From Erinaceus europaeus (taxonomy: Eukaryota > Chordata > Mammalia > Eulipotyphla > Erinaceidae), in assembly GCF_950295315.1 (NCBI RefSeq), contig NC_080172.1:111142353-111206352 (forward strand): a stretch of 64,000 bases of DNA. Reading direction: 5' to 3'. Position numbers and translations under genes: made by a program. A model generated the notes under the pieces. That model did no database searches. It saw only the letters and a program-made list of their open reading frames with translations, and was not told the origin of the DNA. This document shows, piece after piece, positions 34,101-44,230 of the stretch (positions are counted from its first letter, which is position 1; the number at the start of each line of letters is the position of its first letter).

Positions 34101-34359
34101 CCTCAGCAGGTTAAAACTAGAGCTCTATCCAGCCCCTCTGGAGAGTTTCAGCCCACAGGGAGTTTTGCAGCCTGCAACATTTAGGTTGCATTGTACTCAG
34201 ATCATAAAGATTCTCAAGGACCTTAGACACTCCAGGTCCATTGTGGTGAGCACTGGTCAATGTTCTTCATGTGCTGAGAAGATGTTCAGAAATGGGGAGC
34301 CCATCATTCTACCCTGCAAGTCTTGTGTCAGGAAATTTAAGAAGCTGTCAATAGAGTGA
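31147..34359 (+). CDS. PRAME-family leucine-rich-repeat protein, three coding exons, 487 aa
   Basis: Coding exons are 31147-31439, 32145-32717 and 33762-34359 (1464 bp with stop). Introns are GTAAGG…GCAG and GTAGGA…CCCAG, both after the second base of an Arg codon. The N-terminal part has the family signature LPSLFLKA (residues 36-43) and TLKAIVLSWPFERLPLG (51-67). LQVLDLQ follows at the second exon. Exon 3 holds LRR-type strands (LEVFSLTNC, LQHLDLGLCGL, LRSFSLHGNRL) and the family block LKLELYPAPLESF. The C-terminus has paired Cys motifs CSSC (456-459) and CKSC (474-477), as in PRAME. Length is typical (about 470-510 residues). PRAME is a germline and tumour antigen that serves as a substrate receptor of a cullin-2 ubiquitin ligase and represses retinoic acid signalling; members of the expanded family are mostly expressed in germ cells. 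Which human gene is orthologous cannot be decided here. No frame damage is seen. Confidence 0.93.
31683..31782 (-). mobile_element. SINE family C, diverged, in PRAME intron
   Basis: GGAATTGAACCAGCACTTTG, GAAGCTTCAGGCAGTAAAGTC and AGAACCATTATACTATG. Confidence 0.6.
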
Positions 34360-34524
34360 CAAGAACTGACATCTCATCAATTTTGTTTCTCACTGTGCAC
34401 TCAACCCTGCTTCTGACACCCAGGTCCATGTGACGTCAGGAAACAAACAGACCCAGCATCAGTGCTAGACTGTAGTAAATGGATTTCACTTTGGAATTTG
34501 AAAGGGTCTTTAGGGAATTTTTCT

Positions 34525-35102
34525 TTTTTTATTTTTATTTCTTTATTGGGGAATTAATGTTTTACATTCAACAGTAAACAATAGTTTGTACATGCATAAC
34601 ATTCCCCAGTTTTCCATATAATAATACAACCCCCACTAGGTCCTCTATCATCCTTCATGGACCTGTATTCTCCCCACCCACCCAACCCAGAGTCTTTTAC
34701 ATTGGAGTGATATGCCAATTCCATTTCAAGTTCTACTTGTGTTTTCTTTTCTGATTTTGTTTTTTAACTTCTGCCTGAGAGTGAGATCAGCCCATATTTA
34801 TCCTTCTGTTTCTGACTTATTTCACTTAACATGAATTTTTCAAGGTCCATCCAAGATCGGCTGAAAACGGTGAAGTTACTATTTTTAATAGCTTGTAGTA
34901 TTCCATTGTGTATATATACCACAACTTGCTCAGCCACTCATCTGTTGTTGGACACCTGGGTTGCTTCCAGGTTTTGGCGATCTCAAGTTGTGCTGCCAAG
35001 AACATATGTGTACACAGATCTTTTTGGATGGATGTGTTGGGTTCCTTAGGATGTATCCCCAGGAGAGGAATTGCAGGGTCATAGGGTAGGTCCATTTCTA
35101 GA
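34525..35102 (-). mobile_element. L1 3' end in the PRAME 3' region
   Basis: On the minus strand it encodes the end of L1 ORF2p (YDPAIPLLGIHPKEPNTSIQ), followed by 3' UTR and an A-rich end (TTTTTTTATTTTTATTTCTTT on the plus strand). It is bounded by an 11-bp target duplication GGAATTTTTCT (34514-34524 and 35103-35113), so it is a 5'-truncated insertion placed downstream of the PRAME stop codon. Confidence 0.9.
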
Positions 35103-35232
35103 GGAATTTTTCTAGTCTAAAGAGAATTATGAATTTTGTAAGTAACTCAATCAGAATTTGGAGCTGTAGTTTGTGTTGCAGTCCTTGTGGGAGATTTTCC
35201 TTTGTGAATGTTTCCTTTTTGAAATGTTGAAA

Positions 35233-35309
35233 AATAAAATGGATCTTAATGCAATGGTTCTCCTGTCTTACCAGACCCTATGATATCTCCAATAACTGTT
35301 GCAAATAAA
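35233..35309 (+). terminator. Candidate poly(A) signals of the PRAME-family gene
   Basis: AATAAA occurs at 35233-35238 and 35304-35309. Both follow the L1 insertion and lie within single-copy sequence about 0.9 kb after the stop codon. Usage is inferred. Confidence 0.4.
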
Positions 35310-35469
35310 AGTCTGTGAGTACTCTGTGATAAAACACCATCTAATGACATGATAGAGCACAGCTGGGTCCTAATTCACCTACTGGCTTCTTGAAATATTT
35401 ATATTCATTTATTTATAGATAGCAACGACACATTGTGAAAATCAGCTGATATTTTAAGTAATTGCTTTT

Positions 35470-35752
35470 TTAAAAAAAATTTTATATTTATTTTATGTAT
35501 TTATTCCCTTTTGTTGCCATTGTTGTAGTTATTATTGTTGTTGTTGTTGTTGTTGGATAGGACAGAGAGAAATGGAGAGAGCAGGGGAAGACAGAGAGGC
35601 GGAGAGAAAGATAGATACCTGCAGACCTGCTTCACCGCCTGTGAAGCGACTCCCCTGCAGGTGGGAAGCCCGAGTTCGAACCAGGATCCTTATGCCGGTC
35701 CTTGTGCTTTGTGCCACCTGCGCTTAACCTGCTGCGCTACAGCCCGACTCCC
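35470..35752 (-). mobile_element. SINE family A, first of three stacked SINEs
   Basis: Tail side TATGTATTTATTCCCTTTTG, head side GCTGCGCTACAGCCCGACTC. Flanked by AAGTAATTGCTTTTTT, which recurs at 35754 on the right side. Confidence 0.92.
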
Positions 35753-35769
35753 AAGTAATTGCTTTTTTA

Positions 35770-36013
35770 AAAAAATATATTTATTCCCTTTTGTTGCCCT
35801 TGTTTTATTGTTGTAGTTATTGATGCCGTTATTGGATAAGACAAAATAATGGAGATTGGAGGGGAAGACAGAGACGGGATACAAAGACACTTCACCTCCT
35901 GTGAAGTGACTCCACTGCAGGTGGAGTGTCGGGGGCTCAAACTGGGATCCTTACCCCTTTCCTTGCACTTTGCATCACCTGCGTTTAAACCGCTACAATA
36001 CCACCCAACTCCC
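35770..36013 (-). mobile_element. SINE family A, second of three stacked SINEs
   Basis: Tail side ATATTTATTCCCTTTTGTTG, head side ATACCACCCAACTCCC. More diverged than its left neighbour. Confidence 0.88.
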
Positions 36014-36039
36014 AAATAATTATTTCTTTTTTTTAATTT

Positions 36040-36252
36040 TTTCACTATTTTTTAAAATCTTTATTTATTTGATAGAGATAGCCAGAAATTGAGAAGAAGG
36101 GAGAGACAGGTAGAGAAGACAGAGAGACACATGCAGCACTGCTTCACCACTTGTGACACTTTCCCCCTGCAGGTGGGGACCCGGAGCTTGAACCTGTGTC
36201 CTTGCACACTGTAACATGTGCACTCAAGCAGGTATCCCACCAACCGGCCCCA
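36040..36252 (-). mobile_element. SINE family B, third of three stacked SINEs
   Basis: TTATTTATTTGATAGAGATAG, GCAGGTGGGGACCCGGAGC and CACCAACCGGCCC. Flanked by AAATAATTATTT(C/T)T on both sides. Confidence 0.9.
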
Positions 36253-36369
36253 CAAATAATTATTTTTATGTGGTTTTAAACTGTGTCTTGATTAACAAAA
36301 TATCAAAGGAAATTTTAATTTATAGGGATTAATTAGGATAAATAATTTGAGTAAATCTTTTATGGGATA

Positions 36370-36435
36370 GGAAGGCTGGACAGCCAAATGGTTATACAAA
36401 CATAATCTCATGCCTGAGGCACTGAGGCCCCTGGG
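36370..36435 (+). mobile_element. SINE family C, partial
   Basis: Only the 5' part is recognisable (AAATGGTTATACAAACATAAT, CATGCCTGAGGC). Confidence 0.5.
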
Positions 36436-36621
36436 AATATCAGCTCATTTTTTTTCACTTTGCCTTCAGCAGCTACTATGGTTCAAAGCTGGAATCTTTG
36501 CCAGAGGCATACTGTCTCTTCATAGCAACTATGTTATCTCCACTATCTAGCATATTTTATTTATTTCACTTACTTTTTTCATCTTAGTTGATAGAACAGA
36601 AAAATGTTAAGGGGAGATGAC

Positions 36622-36654
<33 letters not shown>

Positions 36655-36833
36655 TAGCTTTAGCTCCACACCATTGCTTCTGAAGGTTTCCTCTGCAGCT
36701 TTGTATTGGGACTACAACCTGGTCCTTGCTCTTGGTATAATGTGTGGTCAATGATGTGTAAGCCACAGCCCTCTCCCTGCATAGAGGTTTGTTTCAGGGT
36801 GCCTGAATTCCATACTGAGGCTTTAGGTGCCCC
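36436..36833. other. Intergenic, no gene recognised
   Basis: A GAGA-rich stretch at 36615-36655 may be the body of a degenerate SINE. No gene seen. Confidence 0.4.
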
Positions 36834-37215
36834 TTAGTGAGGAAGCATCCCTTTCTTTAGTCACTCTGTGGAAACAAATATTCTTCTCTTCCAGAAACAA
36901 CTGACAGATACTTCTAGAGTCAAAGATTTTCTTGCTAACTGGAAACTCTCCTGTTACAATTAATGGAGCCCACACCATTATTTACTCCAGAGGCCTGGAC
37001 AAAAGACACCAAGCAAAGACTGCCTGCTTTGCTTCAGGGCTGAGGCTGCTAGGCTAGAGGACTAGGACTGGGCTTCACTTTCCTCGGAAGTCAGGAGACT
37101 GAGGCCCACTCACTTGTTGGCATCTGGTGGGGTCCAGTGAGTTGATGTCCCTGGAGGTCTCTGGCCTGTGGTGACCTACACTAAGGGCACAGTGTAGGCC
37201 AGGCTTTCCATGAAG
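36834..37215 (+). repeat. Duplicated block, pair of 22520-22930
   Basis: See 22520. It lies about 2.5 kb after the PRAME-family stop codon. The internal unit of about 57 bp is single here. Confidence 0.75.
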
Positions 37216-37615
37216 GCAGAATCCTCCAGTGAATGGCACCCTGGAATTGTTCCCTGTCTTCTAGTTAATGAGTGAGGAGTTGGGAGTTGAATCCCACCGT
37301 GCATGGGAAGCAGCTTGAACATGTGCTGAAGGGTCTCATGATTGTCTGAGATTGAAGAGCCTTGGAGGAGGAGGGGAGGCCTGAGACGTGGATCCTCTTC
37401 AGTGATTTCAGGTGAAAACTCTCATCCCCAATCTCATTCCACCACCTGCTGGTAGCTCATCCCTGACAGACACAGGATTGACAAGACCAACTTTTAATTA
37501 TTTTTGAAATATCTGTTGCGTATGCAGGCAGTAATATGCTGGCTTAATTTTTTATAACTATTGAAATGTCAAATGTATTAATATCAAAGAGATATAATAA
37601 AAATATATATATATA
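37216..37615. other. Intergenic, no gene recognised
   Basis: No gene recognised. Ends with an AT dinucleotide-rich patch at 37600-37617. Confidence 0.45.
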
Positions 37616-37762
37616 TTACAGATTTTATTTATTTATGAGAGAGGAGGAGAGAGAAAGAACCAAATATCACCCTGGTACAAGTGCTGTGGCATTCAACTCA
37701 GGAACTCATGCTTGAGAGTGCAAAGCTTTATCTTGCGCCACCTCCCAGACCACGCAGAGCTA
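37616..37762 (-). mobile_element. SINE family E, minus orientation
   Basis: CACCCTGGTACAAGTGCTG, CATGCTTGAGAGTGCAAAGC and TGCGCCACCTCCCAGACCAC. Confidence 0.75.
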
Positions 37763-37871
37763 TATATTTTTTAATGTTGGTATTGAATTAGCTTTCCATA
37801 AAAAATGAAACACTGAAATTGCTGTTTCACTGATTCTAGGAACATACAAGCCTACATTCAAACATGCTGTT

Positions 37872-38140
37872 TTGGGGGAGTCGGGCAGTAGCGCAGCAGG
37901 TTAAGCACATGTAGCAAAAAGCCAAAGATCCAGCCTAAGGATCCCAGTTAGAGCCCCGGCCCCCTACCTGCAGGGAAGTCGCTTCACATGGGGTGAAGCA
38001 GGTCTGCAGGTGTCTGTCTTTCTCTCTCCCTCTCTGTCTCCCCTCCTTTCTTGATTTCTCTGTGTCCTAGCAAATGACAACAACAATAGTAATAACCACA
38101 ACAACGATAAAAAAAGAAGAGCAACAATAGGGGAAAAAAT
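37872..38140 (+). mobile_element. SINE family A
   Basis: GGGGGAGTCGGGCAGTAGCGCAG at the head, TC-rich body and an ACAACAATAGTAATAACCAC tail. Confidence 0.88.
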
Positions 38141-38202
38141 GGTCTCTAGTGGCAATGGATTCGTGGTGCAGGCACTGAGCCTCAGCAATAACTCTGGAGG
38201 CA

Positions 38203-38325
38203 GGGTGGGGGTATAGCATAATGGTTATAAAATGAGACTTTCATGCCTGAGGCTCTCAAGTCCCAGGTTCAATCTCCCAAACCACCATAAACCAGAGCTG
38301 AGTAGTACTCTGGTAAAAAAAAAAT
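38203..38325 (+). mobile_element. SINE family C
   Basis: GGGGGTATAGCATAATGGTTAT, CATGCCTGAGGCTCTCAAGTC and GAGCTGAGTAGTACTCTGG, with an A tail. Confidence 0.88.
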
Positions 38326-38383
38326 GTTAGGTTTTTGTAATAGCCAAGAAGTGTATGACTGAGTAAACAATTTATGGACTTAC

Positions 38384-38500
38384 AGGGGAGATAACACAAT
38401 CACTTTGAAAGCATTCTCATGCCTGAGGCTCTGAATTCCCAAGGTCAATCCCCCAACCACCATAAGCAGATCTGTGCATTGCTTTGGTTCAAAAATAGAA
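38384..38500 (+). mobile_element. SINE family C, diverged
   Basis: GGGGAGATAACACAATCAC, CATGCCTGAGGCTCTGAATTC and CACCATAAGCAGATCTG. Confidence 0.75.
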
Positions 38501-38559
38501 GATAGAGGAGAAGGAGATGCTTATGTTTTTGCCTGTGCCTGACATTCAGTATTCAGGTG

Positions 38560-39050
38560 ACGTTAGCAGTTGTCTTGGGCATGGTGTCATGGCTGGAAAA
38601 AAGACCAGGAAGTTGGATCAGGGAAGAGAGTAGCTCCCAGATATGGGAAAAGCATATAAATATTGTTAACTGTAAACCCCATTGATCTGATCTGGAGCCC
38701 ATATTCAGCACAGGAACCTATGTAATCACTGTAGCACTGTAGGTCTGAGCTCACATTCCATGCTCACGGCTAGGAACATACCAGGCTATGCCAATTTCAA
38801 GACCCATCATCCTCCGGTGATAAGCAGAGTATGCTCTCCAATCTCCCTTCAGAGAATGGAACATTCCCTACGATTGTTGATTCACACTGAGGGCCATTTC
38901 TGATAGGGGCTCACAGAGGGCTCCTTTATGTTGTTCCTGGAGATGCCTAGTGACAGTGGCGAAAGGGATCTGTTAGAGGTCTAGGCCCATCATGTTTGTG
39001 TGGGAATCCCAGGACTCCCTGACCATTCATCAATTTTTAAACAGGTTCCT
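38560..39050 (+). repeat. Repeat X, distal part
   Basis: Collinear with 14290-14760 and 54360-54790: GGAAGAGAGTAGCTCCCAGA, TATAAATATTGTTAACTG, AGCACAGGAACCTATGTA and TGTGTGGGAATCCCAGGACT. Confidence 0.7.
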
Positions 39051-39114
39051 CATCCTCCCTTTTTCAAAGGCAGCAGAAAAATAAATAAATAAGAAAAATT
39101 GCTTTACTAATATC

Positions 39115-39232
39115 ATTGTGGGATGGAGAGATAGGACCCAAGCATCACAGTGGCACATGTCACACCAGGGTGGAACTCAGAGCCTCATGGTGGAGAGTCA
39201 GGCATTATAACCATTACACTATGTAACCCTTC
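39115..39232 (-). mobile_element. SINE-like fragment, minus orientation
   Basis: GGATGGAGAGATAGGACCC, CAGTGGCACATGTCACACCAG and CATTATAACCATTACACTATG. Probably a diverged E or C copy. Confidence 0.45.
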
Positions 39233-39323
39233 ACTAAGTATTTCTTACCCCTTTCTAGGAAACTTTTTAGTTGTTTCCTAAATCTGTGTATGGTAACATT
39301 TCAAAAAACATGCTTTGAGGAGT

Positions 39324-39735
39324 GGTAGTAGATAGCATAATGGATATGCATAGAGACTTTCATGCCTATGGTTCTGAAGCCCAGTTTCAGTCCCCTGCAC
39401 CATAAACCAGAGCTGAGGGAGTTGGGCAGTAGCACAGTGGGTTAAGCTCAGGTGGCACAATGTGCAACAACTGGCCTAAGGATCCAGGTCAGAGCTCCCA
39501 GCCCCCTGACCTGCAGGAGAGTCACTTCACAGGCTGTGAATGCAGGTGTCTGTCTTTCTCTCCTCCTCTCTGTCTTCTCCTCTCTCCATTTCTCTATGTC
39601 CTATCCAATGACGATGACAGCAATATTAACTATAATGTTAAAAAGAAACAACAACAGCAACAAAAGGGAATAAATAAGTAAAAAAAAAATAAATAAACAA
39701 CAACAAAAAAAGAGCTGAGCTGTGCTCTGATACAA
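39324..39735 (+). mobile_element. SINE family C split by a family A insertion
   Basis: The head (GTAGATAGCATAATGGATATG) and tail (GAGCTGAGCTGTGCTCTGAT) are separated by the SINE at 39418-39706. AGAGCTGAG is duplicated on both sides. Confidence 0.88.
39418..39706 (+). mobile_element. SINE family A nested in SINE C
   Basis: GGAGTTGGGCAGTAGCACAG at the head, A/T-rich tail ending in CAACAACAAAAAAAG, and AGAGCTGAG as target duplication. Confidence 0.9.
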
Positions 39736-39739
39736 TGAA

Positions 39740-40600
39740 AGCAAAAGCTGTTTTTTACCTTCTGAATGGAATAGACAATTTTGAGGTTAACCAAGTCCAG
39801 TAAGTGCCAATGGTGTGTAGTTTCTTAGTTACTTAGGTTATTTATGTGATCTGGATATTCTTCTCTATTTTGGAATTAATATCCATGTAAGCTGTGTCAG
39901 GGAATCCTATGCTGGGAGGAAATTAGTGGGGAAGTCATTCTTTCCAGACACTCAGTAGGGGAAGAGCCCACACTGCAGACCTGGGCTTCATTTCCAGCCT
40001 GCAGGGGCAAGAGGCTGTGTAGAGTGAGGGAGCACAGCCTCAGGGGATGGGCAGTTGCTGAGAGAAATAAAGTGAGTGCACCAGGGGTGAGAGGCTGCTG
40101 ACTAAGCCAAGCCAAAGGACTCCTGCTTGAGGGTGTCTAGGAGAGTCAGATACCAAGAGTGGACAGTGAGGCCTTTGATTAAGGTACTATGTGTGTGTGT
40201 GTACTCTGCTGAACTGATGCACTTGACTTCTCCTTTTGAAAGTCAACAGTAAGAATAGCTGGCATCGTTTCATGAGCTGGAGCCTCAGGTCCTTGTATCA
40301 GTTTAGCAATAACTCTGGCTGAGCTGGACTGGGGATTTGCTGCTCACGTGCAGATTTCTACCTCTTGGCCACTTCCTGGCTGCTGAAACAGTTTCTCTGT
40401 GTTTTGAAGCGAACACATTTCAGGTTTAACTATGCCTCCAGAAATGGTGATGTTTTGGTCTTATATACTTGTGTATGCTCTCTGGTCATCATTGTTTAAA
40501 TACTATACTTGATGTGAAATCTATATATCTATATATCTAAGTCTATATTGTGAGTACTTATGTAAATTCAATATAAATAAAAAAAAAACTTAAAGTACAG
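39740..40600. other. Intergenic, no gene recognised
   Basis: About 0.9 kb with no recognisable gene. A short GT run lies at 40190-40200 and ATCTATAT repeats at 40520-40540. Confidence 0.45.
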
Positions 40601-40601
40601 G

Positions 40602-40735
40602 GTGGGATAGATCACATAATGATTATACATAAACTCTCTCATACCTGAGGCTACGAAGTCCCAGCTATATAAACCAGAGCTGTACTCTGGTAAAAATTTG
40701 AAGAAAGTAATAATACTAAAATAAAAATTAAAAAA
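40602..40735 (+). mobile_element. SINE family C, diverged
   Basis: GGTGGGATAGATCACATAATG, CATACCTGAGGCTACGAAGTC and CAGAGCTGTACTCTGGTAAA. Confidence 0.75.
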
Positions 40736-41290
40736 GAGAGATAGAATCAGGAGACGTCTTGTATTGTAATTGAGTCGTTTTGGGGGCTGAGTGGAGAAGT
40801 ATAAAGAGCTCTGAATCCCAATTCTAGCAGTACTTCAGCATGTATCAGCAGGACTCTGATTATTTGTTTGCTTTTCTAACCTCTCCAGCTCTTCATTTAA
40901 TTCTTTAGTCTCCTTACTAGTGTTCTGCCTGTCTGATGTACCTGCTCTAGAGAGTGGGGAGTTAGCCCCCTACTCTGAGGATATTGCTCTGGACACACTT
41001 CCTCAGGTGTCTCAGGGACGCTGTCGCTTGATGTGCTGCCCTTTCCCTGGGCCTAGATGTTGAGCACTGTGAGCTACTCATAGTTGACTGAGTCCCTGGA
41101 CATTATGTAGCTTGTCCTTCTGTTTCATAGTTGTAATTAGTTTGAAATCCATAATCCACCGTATTAAATATGAGCAAGGTGTCCCTATTCCCCCTCAACA
41201 GGGGCTCAAAAGATGGATTTCCATCCTTCCCTTTGAGCCTATTCTGGTCTTTTTGGACCACATAGGTCTGATGCAGACAGCATGTGATTG
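40736..41290. other. Intergenic, no gene recognised
   Basis: No gene or repeat recognised before the LTR at 41297. Confidence 0.45.
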
Positions 41291-41296
41291 GTGCAT

Positions 41297-41732
41297 TGTT
41301 GTTAAAATTTTCGGAGGCTCTTGCTGGGTGGGTAGCTTCACAGCGGGTAACAGAGACGTGGAGACAACGGCTGGACAGGGAAGCTGTATTTCTTTATTCA
41401 GGAACCACGATTCATAAACTAAGACAAACTAATCACCAAACAGAACTCTGCTGTCTCTTTGCGGTGGCGCAAGCACTCTTTCTTACTCTGGAACTCAGGA
41501 ACTCTCGGACTCAGGAACCCTCTGAAACTCTGACACACTGGAACTCTCTCTTACTCTGTAACCCTGAAACTCTCGAACTCAGGAACTCTCCAACTCTGGC
41601 ACTCTCGAACTCAAGAACCCTCTCCCGGGGTTCCTATGGGGTGGGGCCAAGCGGGCCCTCGAAATTAGCAGGCCTGATCCAATTCTCTTGGCGGGGGGAG
41701 GGCTAGAACAAACCAATGTATAGCATACGACA
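41297..41732 (-). mobile_element. Solo LTR of an endogenous retrovirus
   Basis: A 436-bp unit with TG…CA ends (TGTTGTTAAAATTTT at left, CATACGACA at right), bounded by a 6-bp target duplication GTGCAT (41291-41296 and 41733-41738). It is markedly richer in G+C than its surroundings. On the minus strand a TGAATAAAG polyadenylation signal (plus 41392-41401) precedes a CT-rich U5-like part, so the LTR is oriented minus. A degenerate minisatellite built on GGAACTCTCGAACTCA occupies 41483-41625. No internal retroviral sequence adjoins it, which fits LTR-LTR recombination. Confidence 0.85.
41483..41625. repeat. Minisatellite inside the solo LTR
   Basis: Irregular units of about 10-18 bp built on AACTCTC / GAACTCAGG. 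Confidence 0.75.
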
Positions 41733-42219
41733 GTGCATGATCTTGATCCACATTCCTACTCTGGGCCTTTTCATGGGTGAGTTTAGACCAGGAATATTTA
41801 GTGAATTTGAAATATGTCATTCCCTTTTTTTATGCTGGACTATAAGTGTGTATTTGCTTTTAGAAGAGACTCTTGTAGCTCTAGCCTGGTTGTAATTGAT
41901 TCTCTCCGTTTTTCCTTTTCTGAAGATATCTTTACTCCTGCAATGAATATGAGAGAAATCTAGGGGAGAGTCTTAGTCAGGATTAGCCTGAGAGGATTTT
42001 GGGATCTAAGGAGGTATCCTCTTTTCTCAAGGGAATTATTTCTTCCAGATATTTGGAGGAGAAGGGTTTAGCCTGAATAGGATATAAAAGTGTAGGTCCC
42101 TAAACAAGGAAGCAGAGCCTTCCAGCTCTTCAGTCTTCCCTTGGGTTCTCCAGAGACCTGAGTTCTGAGCACACAGTCAAGCAACTATGGTAAAATACAC
42201 AAGGAATTAGCAGGGGTTA

Positions 42220-42223
<4 letters not shown>

Positions 42224-42267
<44 letters not shown>
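42224..42267. repeat. (TA)n microsatellite
   Basis: About 22 TA dinucleotides. Confidence 0.95.
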
Positions 42268-42269
<2 letters not shown>

Positions 42270-42430
42270 GTATTTTGTTTTTGAGAGAAATACAGAGCAA
42301 GAGACACACAGAGAAACACCAGAACACTGCTCAGCTTTGCCATATGTTGGTGTATGATCTGAAACTGGGACTTTAGAACCTCAGGCATGAGAGTCTGTTT
42401 GCATAACCATTATCCTATTTCCCCTTCCTG
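42270..42430 (-). mobile_element. SINE family C, at the same place as the copy at 29203
   Basis: GAACACTGCTCAGCTTTGCC, GAACCTCAGGCATGAGAGTC and TTTGCATAACCATTATCC. Confidence 0.8.
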
Positions 42431-43099
42431 CTTACTTTTGTTTTTCCATAATTTTTTTCTTTATCTTTTATAAATAATAATAGTAATAATAAGCCTATAT
42501 TTGTGAATGAGGTAGAGATCAGAACATGACCTGCCTACTAGTGGGTGCTCCCTGGATGAACTTCTCCCTTTCTAGGGAGAACAGAGTTCAGTATTTGATA
42601 TTTTCTCTTCATAGATTCATTTTTATTCCAAAATGTGATGGTTTGTGCACTTGTTTATTCATTTTTCCAACTTTTTAAATGACAATTTTAAAAATGTTGT
42701 TCCTTGACGTCTTCCTTTTTTATTTGGACGTACATGATTTACAATAAAGGTGCTGTCAGAGGGTTGCAACTTCTCATTTCATCAATAAAGATGTCTGTAA
42801 ATCACTCTCACCCCCAAGTCAGGCCTATCGTCTAGGACCAGGACTGAGAACTCAGGAGTGGATCCATGCCTCTCCCAGTCTTCCTTCCCCTGAGTCCTTT
42901 TGTTGCAATACCCAAAACCAGCCCTGATTTTACCGCATGTTCCCCTTTCTATCTTTTTAGTTCTCTGCTTGGAGTAACATGATTTGTTTTCCTTGCCATC
43001 AGATCTGTTGTTCGGGCTCTCTTCCTGCACAGAAACACACTGCACTTTGTCACCAAAGAGTGAGAACCAGTGGGGATCTAATGGTGGAAAAGAGGGTGT

Positions 43100-43255
43100 G
43101 ACAAGGAGAGGGGTGGAACAAAAAGAGAGTGAGAACCAGTGGGTATTAAACCAGTGCCCTAGAGGCAGGGCAGGCCTGAGGTAAAACAGTGATTATGTTA
43201 ATAGCCCACAGCCTTAAGCAATGGAGCAGGGGGGGGATGGTGTACTCCCCAACAT
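43100..43255 (-). mobile_element. LTR fragment related to 54020 and 55500
   Basis: Shares GCAGGGCAGGCCTGAGGTAA, CAGTGATTATGTTAATAG, CCCACAGC and AGCAATGGAGCAGGG with the other two, and ends at CCAACA. On the minus strand this would be an LTR start TGTTGGGG. Confidence 0.6.
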
Positions 43256-43379
43256 AGACCTAAACTAGACTTCCTAGATTCTTCCAACTTGAAGACCCAA
43301 AATCTCACCTGTTATATTCTTAAGTTTTGGTTCCTCAATATTAAACAATTTGCTCTGCTTTGTATCATAATGCTTTTCA

Positions 43380-43800
43380 GCCATCAATTTTCAGATACTA
43401 CCATGATGCCAATGGCAACTCCTTGGGCAGATGACCTCAATAATGTGTCTTGGAACTCTCCCTCCTCAAAGCCCTACCTCACTGGGGGAAGACAGAAACA
43501 GGCTGGGAGCATGATTCAACCTGTGAATGACCATGGTCAGTGGAGAAGTATTTACAGAAGCCAGAAGTCACACCTTCTGCACCCCATAATGATCCTGGGG
43601 ACATCCTCCCAGAGGGATAAAGAATAGAGACAATTCCAGTGGAGGGGCTGGGATATGGAACCCTAGTCGTAGGGAGCTACTCTCTTCCCTGATGCAGTTT
43701 TCCTCACTTTCCCAGCCATGACATCACCTCCCCAGACAATGACTTGTTTCCACATGTATATCACGTTTCAGGATCATAAAAACAAACAAAAAACTAGAAT
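43380..43800 (-). repeat. Repeat X, minus orientation
   Basis: TACCATGATGCCAATGGCAA, CAGGCTGGGAGCATGATTCA, CCTTCTGCACCCCATAATGA and CTCCCAGAGGGATAAAGAAT. Confidence 0.7.
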
Positions 43801-43839
43801 AGCTAAAGGCCCTTTGTAATATAACTACAATATGCCTAA

Positions 43840-44230
43840 AGGTACCTACAAAATGGAGGACCCCCCAACATTTCATCTGCACTATTCCAACCTTTAGGTC
43901 CATGATTGTTCAACAATTTGTTTGGATTTGTATGTTAACGCTCTTTCAGCCAACAGGTTGCAGGTTCTAGGATGATGCCGACCAAACTACCCTGGACAGA
44001 AGACACCTCCAATGTGTCCTGGAACCCAGTGCCCCACCATACTTGCAAAAGAGAGAGCCAGGCTGGGAGTTTGGATCTCCCAGTCAATGTCCATGTTCAG
44101 CAGGGAAGCTATTATAGAAGGCAGACCTTCCACATTCTGAATCCCACAATGACCTTGGGTCCATACTCCCAGAGGGATAAAGAGTAGGAGAGCTATCAGT
44201 ACAGTGGATGGGATATGGAGATCTGATGGT
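43840..44230 (-). repeat. Repeat X, minus orientation, second tandem copy
   Basis: Same landmarks as 43380 (GGATGATGCCGACCAAACTA, CAGGCTGGGAGTTTGGATC, CCATACTCCCAGAGGGATAA). The two copies lie head to tail. Confidence 0.7.

Larger units (their letters stand above)
41950..43000 (+). repeat. Direct duplicate of the PRAME promoter and intron-1 block
   Basis: Collinear with 28860-29940: GGGATCTAAGGAGGTAT, TCAAGGGAATTATTTC, GGATATAAAAGTG (TATA at 42083-42089), CTCCAGAGACCTGAGTTCTG and, further on, AAAATGTGATGGTTTGTGC and CAGGCCTATCGTCTAGGACC. About 60 bp containing the splice donor are missing between GTCAAG and CAACTATGG near 42183, so a transcript from this TATA box could not use the normal first-exon donor. 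No PRAME coding exon follows in the window. Confidence 0.8.

Noticed and set aside
41483..41625. Regularly spaced short repeats considered as a CRISPR-like array
   Set aside because: The units vary in length and sequence, without unique spacers, and the genome is mammalian.
41424..41706. Frame with repeated Leu/Arg/Asn/Ser wording, considered as a repeat protein
   Set aside because: It translates the minisatellite inside the solo LTR and has no supporting start context or conservation.
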